Position numbers and translations under genes: made by a program
Part shown: positions 6,398 to 10,618 of the stretch, piece after piece
How the letters are laid out: each line of letters opens with the position of its first letter
How positions within the stretch are numbered: position 1 is the first letter of the stretch
Origin: DATARH01 sp038228485
GTDB taxonomy: Bacteria > Pseudomonadota > Alphaproteobacteria > ATCC43930 > CGMCC-115725
Reading direction: 5' to 3'
Assembly (NCBI GenBank): GCA_038228485.1
Contig: JBBRPG010000140.1
Coordinates: forward strand, 1-10,618
Length of the DNA: 10,618 nt
The notes under the pieces: generated by a model
Told to the model about the DNA's origin: nothing
The model's database searches: none
Seen by the model: only the letters and a program-made list of their open reading frames with translations

Positions 6398-7264
6398 TCA
6401 GACCCAATAGGCGATGCGCGCACGAAACCGTGCGAAGAACAAAAAGCTGACCACGCAGTTGAGCACGGTGATGATCAGCAGCAACTGCCAGGAATGGGCG
6501 CCTGTGGGTTGCCCCAGCAGCGGCGCGCGCATCACGTCGATCGCCGCGTAGAGCGGATTGATCGTCGCCAGCCATTGGTTGCTGCCCAGCGCGCCCGGCG
6601 GAAACACGATTGGCGTCATGAAAAAGATCACCTGCACCATGCTGGCGACGATCTGCGGCACATCGCGGAAACGTGCGCACAGCGTTCCAAGCAAAATCGA
6701 GATGGCGACCCCGTTGATCGCGATCAGCACCGCGCCCGGGATCAATTCGAGCAATCGCAGCGGCTCGATCGGATGCGGAAAGATCACCAGGACCACCGGG
6801 ACGATGACGAAGCTGTGCGCGAAGATCAGCAGGTTGCGGTAGACGAGCCGGAACGCGTGCAGAAACAACGGCAGCCTTACCTGCTGGATGATGCCGCGGA
6901 CCGCGTCGAACGTGCCGCACCCTTCGGTGATGATGCCGGCGACGAGCTGCCAGAAAATCAGCCCGGAGCTCAGCAGCGGCAGATAGTCTTGAAGCTCGAC
7001 ATGAAACAGCTTGGCGTAGATGAACCCCATCGAGCCGATCATGATCGCAGTCGTCAGGGTCTGCCAGAACGGGCCGATCAGCGAGCCGCGATAGCGGATG
7101 CGCATGTCCTGGTGCGCCAGCCGAACCCATAGCCAGTTCAGCTGCCAGCCTTCGATAAAATCGGCGAACGCCTGATCCAAACGGCTCGCCTGAGCGGGGA
7201 GGTCGACGACGGGCCCCGCGCCGGCCTCCGGAAGCGCCTCCAATTGCGTCAATTCAGCTACCAT
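6398..7264 (-). CDS. wzm: Polysaccharide ABC exporter, permease subunit (Wzm/KpsM type)
   Basis: A 288-residue ABC-2 type membrane protein that forms the export channel with the ATPase encoded 3 bases downstream. After a cytoplasmic N-terminus come the family-typical amphipathic segment LVRLA-like helix and RIRYRGSLIGPFW (about 55-67), then six hydrophobic segments near residues 66-87, 94-116, 141-162, 173-195, 209-223 and 259-278. The cytoplasmic RFRDVPQI turn and the FFMTPIVFPP stretch before the fifth loop are hallmarks of the KpsM/Wzm/TagG group. Two starts are possible: ATG 7264 (used here) or GTG 7291, which adds nine residues (PSTRLRLG region). Neither has a well-spaced Shine-Dalgarno. 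The gene begins a transcript separate from the 786-residue gene upstream, since a 98-125 base gap with a candidate promoter lies between them. Confidence 0.9.
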   Translation of the reverse strand: MVAELTQLEALPEAGAGPVVDLPAQASRLDQAFADFIEGWQLNWLWVRLAHQDMRIRYRGSLIGPFWQTLTTAIMIGSMGFIYAKLFHVELQDYLPLLSSGLIFWQLVAGIITEGCGTFDAVRGIIQQVRLPLFLHAFRLVYRNLLIFAHSFVIVPVVLVIFPHPIEPLRLLELIPGAVLIAINGVAISILLGTLCARFRDVPQIVASMVQVIFFMTPIVFPPGALGSNQWLATINPLYAAIDVMRAPLLGQPTGAHSWQLLLIITVLNCVVSFLFFARFRARIAYWV

Positions 7265-7322
7265 CCCCAAGCGCAGCCGGGTGCTCGGCACCGCCGAACC
7301 CGGCCCCCCGAATACGGCGCGC

Positions 7323-7351
7323 GATATAGCATAGGCCCTCCGCCGCGTCCA
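7323..7351 (-). promoter_or_regulatory. Candidate extended -10 promoter for the exporter genes
   Basis: On the minus strand, TGGACG (7351-7346, 4 of 6 to TTGACA) is followed by a 17-base spacer ending in TGC and then TATATC (7328-7323, 4 of 6 to TATAAT). The TGn directly before the -10 makes it an extended -10 type. It would start transcription near 7316, upstream of both possible permease starts. Confidence 0.35.
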
Positions 7352-7389
7352 TCGACCCCCACCTCCGAAAGCGCCGTCAACCGGGGCGT

Positions 7390-9750
7390 TTACGGCAGCA
7401 CGATCTCGATCGTCATGCTGGTGCAGTGGGCCGGCAGACGCTGCGGCGGGCGGCGCTGCTCGACCCAGCAGGCGATGCGCGCGAGCGGGGCGCTGACCGC
7501 CAGGGTCCCCGCCAGCGCCAGAATCGCGGTCGGGCGCGAGACATCGTGTCGCGCCAGGCTGCGGGCGAACCAGCGCATCGCCAACGCGCCGGGGTAGGAC
7601 CCGGCAAAGGCGATCTGCGAGCGGCCGACGAGCGGAAACAAGCCGCGGGTGAACTCAAAGGTCCAATCGTCAAGCGAGCGTTGCGCCAAATTGTGGTGAA
7701 AGACGACGATGCGGCCATGCTCGCTGAGTACCGGGCGCAGCTTTTCAAGCATCGCGCGAAACCCGACCAGGTCGTCGCCGGCAAGATCGCACAGGCACAG
7801 ATCGAACCTGGCTCGTCCGCGCAAGGACTCCTGATAGAACTCCGAATCGAGCATGCCGGGGGTAATCGTCAGCTTGCCGCCTTTGAAGTCGCGCAGCAGG
7901 CCCGAGGCCAGCAGCCCGCCCGACGAGACGATCAGCGCCTCGCCCGCGTCGCCGGCGGCGGCGATCGCCGCCTGCGCCGGCCGCAGCATCGCATGGTACG
8001 GGTGCCACGGGGTCGTGCCCTGCAGCGGCCCGAACACCCGGCGGTAGGCGCGCGCGCACCAGGCGACAAACCCGGCCTGCGCGGAACTGCCGCCCGCGGG
8101 CGCGTCCTCTGCTTCGATGGCGGCTGTCGTCGGCAGCGCCGGGTCGTCCGAGCGCGGGGACGGACCCTTGGCGGCGTGCGCGCCGGAAGACAGCCGCTCG
8201 ATCGCGTCGTTGCGTTGCCGTTCGAGGTCGGCGGCCTCGGTCTCGAGCGCGCCCAGCCGGTGGCCCAGGGTGCCGAGCTCGGCCTCGTGGCGGCAGAGGA
8301 TGGGTTCCGCCTCCGCTGCGATGGCGGTCCGCCGCCGTTCCAGCTCGGCTTCGATGTCCTGCAGCCTGGTGTCGAGCGATTGTCGGGTCGCGGCGACGCT
8401 GCGGTGCGAGGCGCGGATCGCCTCTTCGGTGGCCAGTATTTCGGCGCGGACCGCGGCGATACGCTGCTCGCGGGCGGCGGCGCGGGGATCTTCGTTGGTC
8501 AGTCGGTCCGCCGCGCGCTCGCGCGCCTGGCGCTGGCGATAGGCTTCCTTGCGCCGCGAGGTGAACAGATCGAAGTTGGGCGCCCAGAACGGATGGTCGC
8601 GATAGGGGATCGGCGGGCTCAGCTGCGCATAGACGCTGTCTACGAATTCGGCGAGGCGCCGCTCGCCCTCGGCCACGCCTGCGGGAATGTCGCCGGAATG
8701 CAGCAGCAGCGTGTGGCGGCCGTAGACGTGATGGTCGTGCGTCGTGAAGGACGACAGATCGGCGGCGATTTCCTCGGCGGTCGGCCAGCCGAGATGCAGC
8801 AGCTCGCGGAACGTGCCCTCGCTGCGCAGCTCGGCCATCAGGAAGTCGTCGGAATCGCCGAGCACGCAGGGGGTCACGGTCGGGCAATATTCCGAGATCA
8901 CCCCGTAATCCCAAAAGGTCGGCATCTCGGTGACCGCCCGCTCCGGCCGCATATAGATGACCGCGATCGGCATCTGACGGCCGAGCAGCGTCCGTTCGTC
9001 GACGTACCAGTAATACTGGTCGTAGCGGTGGATGCGAAACAGCTGCTGGTTGACTGTCTTGGCGCGGATCGTGTTGTGCCGGTTGGCGAGCACCAGACGC
9101 GCGAGCTCGCGGTGCCCCATCGCCAGTATCCCGGTCAGCGGGTCGCGGCGCCGGCGCAGGACATCGATCGTGTCTTCCAGGTTCATGCAGTAGCTCGGCG
9201 AGACCACGAGGCGCTCGCCGCGTTTGATCATTTCGGCCAGCTTGCGGTAGGAGCCGTCGGCGACGATAAAATCGGCGTTGAGAAAGACGAGGTGCGTCTC
9301 GGTCATCGCCTCGCCGAGGTCGACATAGCCGCGCACCAGCGCATAGGTGAGCGTGATGCCGTACCAGGGCGACAGCAAATCGTCGATCGGCACCAGGCGC
9401 AAATCGGCAAAACGCAGCACCTCGGCGATCGTTGCCGAGCGCGCGATCCGGTCGTAAAGGCGCGTCTCGGTGACGATGACGAATTGGCAGTCGAACGCGT
9501 CGGCAAAGGCCGGCAAGTTGCCCGGTGCCAGCAGAGCCGGGATCGTGATCTCCAGCAAATCGTCGATATAACGGTCGCCCCAGACCATGGTAATGACCCG
9601 GGCTGCTTCGCGCGTTCTGCCGTCCTGCGCGGTTGGCCGGTCGCGGCGACGCAGCAGCCGGGCTCCATCGGGCAGTGCGGTCTCGACGATGCCGCCGGCG
9701 CTTAGGGAGTCGCGCGCGGTGGTGCGGCCGGGAAGAGGCTCTTCGTTCAA
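7390..9750 (-). CDS. Large three-part protein: glycosyltransferase-like domain, coiled coil, degenerate methyltransferase-like domain
   Basis: A 786-residue cytoplasmic protein of unknown exact role. Residues about 52-395 look like a GT-A-type domain: the first strand is RVITMVWGDRYIDD, and HLVFLNADFIV (153-163) holds an N-A-D in the place of a DxD motif. Residues about 400-525 are rich in Arg, Glu, Ala and Leu with heptad-like spacing and no proline over long stretches, indicating a coiled coil. A Pro/Ser/Ala linker (526-556) leads to a C-terminal domain with EALIVSSGGLL (604-614) and FDLCLCDLAGDD...GRIVVFHHN (649-687), like strands of a Rossmann methyltransferase but without a proper SAM glycine motif. 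A hydrophobic stretch (741-762) may touch the membrane. The start is uncertain: TTG 9750 is the longest option and lacks a Shine-Dalgarno; ATG at 9588 would cut into the first strand. The location beside the exporter suggests polysaccharide assembly. Confidence 0.6.
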   Translation of the reverse strand: MNEEPLPGRTTARDSLSAGGIVETALPDGARLLRRRDRPTAQDGRTREAARVITMVWGDRYIDDLLEITIPALLAPGNLPAFADAFDCQFVIVTETRLYDRIARSATIAEVLRFADLRLVPIDDLLSPWYGITLTYALVRGYVDLGEAMTETHLVFLNADFIVADGSYRKLAEMIKRGERLVVSPSYCMNLEDTIDVLRRRRDPLTGILAMGHRELARLVLANRHNTIRAKTVNQQLFRIHRYDQYYWYVDERTLLGRQMPIAVIYMRPERAVTEMPTFWDYGVISEYCPTVTPCVLGDSDDFLMAELRSEGTFRELLHLGWPTAEEIAADLSSFTTHDHHVYGRHTLLLHSGDIPAGVAEGERRLAEFVDSVYAQLSPPIPYRDHPFWAPNFDLFTSRRKEAYRQRQARERAADRLTNEDPRAAAREQRIAAVRAEILATEEAIRASHRSVAATRQSLDTRLQDIEAELERRRTAIAAEAEPILCRHEAELGTLGHRLGALETEAADLERQRNDAIERLSSGAHAAKGPSPRSDDPALPTTAAIEAEDAPAGGSSAQAGFVAWCARAYRRVFGPLQGTTPWHPYHAMLRPAQAAIAAAGDAGEALIVSSGGLLASGLLRDFKGGKLTITPGMLDSEFYQESLRGRARFDLCLCDLAGDDLVGFRAMLEKLRPVLSEHGRIVVFHHNLAQRSLDDWTFEFTRGLFPLVGRSQIAFAGSYPGALAMRWFARSLARHDVSRPTAILALAGTLAVSAPLARIACWVEQRRPPQRLPAHCTSMTIEIVLP

Positions 9751-9803
9751 GGCTCGGCACCCGGCGGCGGGACGGAAAAGGCCGGGCTCCTCACCATGCC
9801 GGA

Positions 9804-9832
9804 TTTACAGCATGCTTCGGCGGCGTTGTCGA
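9804..9832 (-). promoter_or_regulatory. Candidate extended -10 promoter for the 786-residue protein gene
   Basis: On the minus strand, TCGACA (9832-9827, 5 of 6 to TTGACA), a 17-base spacer ending in TGC, and TGTAAA (9809-9804, 4 of 6 to TATAAT). Transcription would begin near 9797, about 47 bases before the TTG at 9750, which gives some support to that start. It lies in the 91-base gap after the secreted-protein gene. Confidence 0.4.
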
Positions 9833-9841
9833 TGTTGGCTC

Positions 9842-10357
9842 CTATTTCGCGGCCTGCTCGACGACGTCGATCACGATTGTCCACATTTTCTGCTGCGGCG
9901 TGATCTTGCAGGCGGAGAGCGGCTGCTTGTCGGAGCAACTGACCCCCGTGCCGGGCTCCCAGTTCACCTGGATCGTGGCGATGCGGTTGCCGCTGACATA
10001 ACCTTTTTCGCTGCCGTTCGGCCCGTTGTCGTCGCGCGCGGCCTCGCTTTTCCAGGCGGCGAAGGGCTGGGCCGCCTTGGCCATCAACTCGGCCGGATCG
10101 GCGATCGCCAGGTTGGCGGCGCTGCCGGCGATATGGCACGAGCGACCGTCGATACCGCTGGTGATATCGGTGAAATCGTCTTCCGACACGGTCGCCTTGA
10201 AGCCGGTGGCAGTCTGCATTTGCGCCGACAGTTTCTGGCATTCGGCGGCAGGGATCGGCTTCAGCGTCGTGCCGACCTGCGCCTGGGTCGGAGAACTCAG
10301 CAGCGCGATGGCGATCGCTGCCGAAAGCCAAACGGGAAAGCATCGGCGCATCGCCAT
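9842..10357 (-). CDS. Secreted/periplasmic protein of unknown function with four cysteines
   Basis: A 171-residue protein with a classical Sec signal peptide: a basic start (MAMRRC), a hydrophobic core LSAAIAIALL, and a probable signal peptidase I site after TQA (residue 26). The mature part of about 145 residues has four cysteines, C40, C74, C141 and C150, which could form two disulfides in the periplasm, and no further membrane segment. Its C-terminal half ends with a likely beta strand WTIVIDVV (159-166). C6 in the signal is not in a lipobox, so it is not an obvious lipoprotein. The ATG at 10357 has AAGGAG ideally spaced upstream; a second in-frame ATG lies two codons later. It is followed by a 91-base gap with its own promoter before the next gene, so it is probably a single-gene unit. 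I do not recognise the family. Confidence 0.8.
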   Translation of the reverse strand: MAMRRCFPVWLSAAIAIALLSSPTQAQVGTTLKPIPAAECQKLSAQMQTATGFKATVSEDDFTDITSGIDGRSCHIAGSAANLAIADPAELMAKAAQPFAAWKSEAARDDNGPNGSEKGYVSGNRIATIQVNWEPGTGVSCSDKQPLSACKITPQQKMWTIVIDVVEQAAK

Positions 10358-10363
10358 CGAAGA

Positions 10364-10370
10364 CTCCTTT
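10364..10370 (-). promoter_or_regulatory. Strong Shine-Dalgarno of the secreted-protein gene
   Basis: AAAGGAG on the minus strand ends 6 bases before the ATG at 10357 and fixes that start over the internal ATG at 10351. It is the best ribosome-binding site in the window. Confidence 0.7.
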
Positions 10371-10376
10371 TCAGCT

Positions 10377-10406
10377 ATTACAATGCGATGAGCGGTTCAA
10401 TTTCAA
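10377..10406 (-). promoter_or_regulatory. Candidate promoter of the secreted-protein gene
   Basis: On the minus strand, TTGAAA (10406-10401, 5 of 6 to TTGACA), an 18-base spacer, and TGTAAT (10382-10377, 5 of 6 to TATAAT). The predicted start near 10370 leaves a leader of only about 13 bases, placing the Shine-Dalgarno at the very 5' end of the message. This is the best-scoring promoter-like sequence I found in the window. Confidence 0.45.
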
Positions 10407-10486
10407 CTGACATGAAAGCACGCCACCGCTCCGCCTTGTTCACCCTGCCGCGAGACGGCGCCCAGGAAAAGCATTTTTCATGTTGC

Positions 10487-10537
10487 TGACGCGTCAAGGT
10501 GACCGCTCTTTGTAGCGCATCAATTGACCGCTTCTGT
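10487..10537. repeat. Cluster of TGAC half-sites
   Basis: The perfect 10-bp palindrome TGACGCGTCA (10487-10496) is followed by TGACCGCT at 10500-10507 and again at 10525-10532, the latter two 25 bases apart and each followed by a T-rich stretch. The repeated TGAC(C)GC core at roughly one- and two-helical-turn spacing could be an operator region, but there is no matching regulator in the window. Confidence 0.25.
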
Positions 10538-10545
10538 GGTTGATG

Positions 10546-10596
10546 GGCCTGTGGGGTTGTGGGCAACGCGGCGCGTTGTCCACAAATCCACAGGCC
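10546..10596. repeat. 51-bp near-perfect palindrome with DnaA-box-like sequences
   Basis: GGCCTGTGG (10546-10554) is the exact reverse complement of CCACAGGCC (10588-10596), and TTGTGGGCAACGC (10557-10569) matches the reverse complement of GCGTTGTCCACAA (10573-10585) at 12 of 13 positions; the loop is GGC. In a plus-strand RNA, the mismatch within the inner arm and one of the two mismatches between the arms become G-U pairs, leaving only one unpaired G/A position in a 24-bp stem. The sequence contains TTGTCCACA (10576-10584), one mismatch from the DnaA box TTATNCACA, and further CCACA/TGTGG cores in mirrored order. No gene overlaps it, and no T-run follows on either side. Confidence 0.6.
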
Positions 10597-10618
10597 GGCT
10601 GCCGCAGCGGCTCACGCA

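Larger units (their letters stand above)
10358..10618. other. Non-coding right end
   Basis: These 261 bases carry no convincing gene on either strand. A 62-codon minus-strand frame (10566-10378) crosses the promoter, the half-sites and part of the palindrome and has no protein-like features. The region holds the promoter of the secreted-protein gene, the TGAC half-sites, the large palindrome and a small odd palindrome GCTGCCGCAGC (10598-10608) just before the window edge. Confidence 0.5.

Noticed and set aside
5580..7130. A 516-codon minus-strand frame overlapping wzm and wzt in another frame
   Set aside because: It is a shadow of the two exporter genes; all ABC motifs lie in the other frames.
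5831..7132. A 433-codon plus-strand frame opposite the exporter genes
   Set aside because: It is rich in His, Gln, Asp and Arg without structure, and the opposite strand carries clear ABC-exporter motifs.
7426..9705. A 759-codon open frame on the plus strand opposite the 786-residue gene
   Set aside because: It mirrors the codon pattern of the minus-strand gene, is extremely rich in Arg, Gly, Ala and Val, and shows no domain motif; long antisense frames are common in GC-rich DNA.
10466..10479. An AT-only stem GAAAA/TTTTC as a possible terminator
   Set aside because: The stem is only five AT pairs with a four-base loop, and no coding gene ends near it.
10378..10566. A 62-codon minus-strand frame at the right end
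   Set aside because: It crosses a promoter, repeated half-sites and part of the palindrome, and has no Shine-Dalgarno or protein-like pattern.

Overview
The window is GC-rich, densely coded DNA with strongly GC-biased third codon positions, most consistent with an alphaproteobacterium. The genus cannot be fixed from the sequence. It looks like part of a surface-polysaccharide (capsule or O-antigen) locus. No tRNA, rRNA, CRISPR array, insertion sequence or phage gene was seen.

Layout, left to right. (1) Bases 1-1321, plus strand: the 3' end of a probable NAD-dependent sugar epimerase/dehydratase, followed after 2 bases by a GT4-family glycosyltransferase. (2) Bases 1322-1415: a convergent gap holding a REP-like GC palindrome and a second stem-loop. 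(3) Bases 5069-1416, minus strand: a compact four-gene operon of a SAM methyltransferase, the two halves of a split thiamine-diphosphate transketolase (ATGA overlap), and a PLP-dependent DegT-type sugar aminotransferase. (4) Bases 5307-5525, plus strand: a small 72-residue protein of unknown function. (5) Bases 7264-5594, minus strand: a Wzm/KpsM-type permease and a Wzt/KpsT-type ATPase that together form an ABC polysaccharide exporter. (6) Bases 9750-7390, minus strand: a 786-residue protein with a glycosyltransferase-like N-terminus, a long coiled coil and a degenerate Rossmann/methyltransferase-like C-terminus. (7) Bases 10357-9842, minus strand: a small secreted protein with four cysteines. 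(8) Bases 10358-10618: non-coding DNA with a promoter, repeated TGAC half-sites and a 51-bp near-perfect palindrome containing DnaA-box-like sequences.

Working model: the epimerase and the four-gene operon make an unusual sugar precursor, the GT4 enzyme and perhaps the 786-residue protein build or modify the chain, and the ABC transporter exports it. The most interesting parts are the methyltransferase / split transketolase / aminotransferase cassette, which suggests a carbon-skeleton-altering route to an amino sugar, and the coiled-coil protein beside the exporter, whose architecture loosely resembles chain-length rulers of ABC-dependent polysaccharide systems. Both proposals are inferences from sequence and context.
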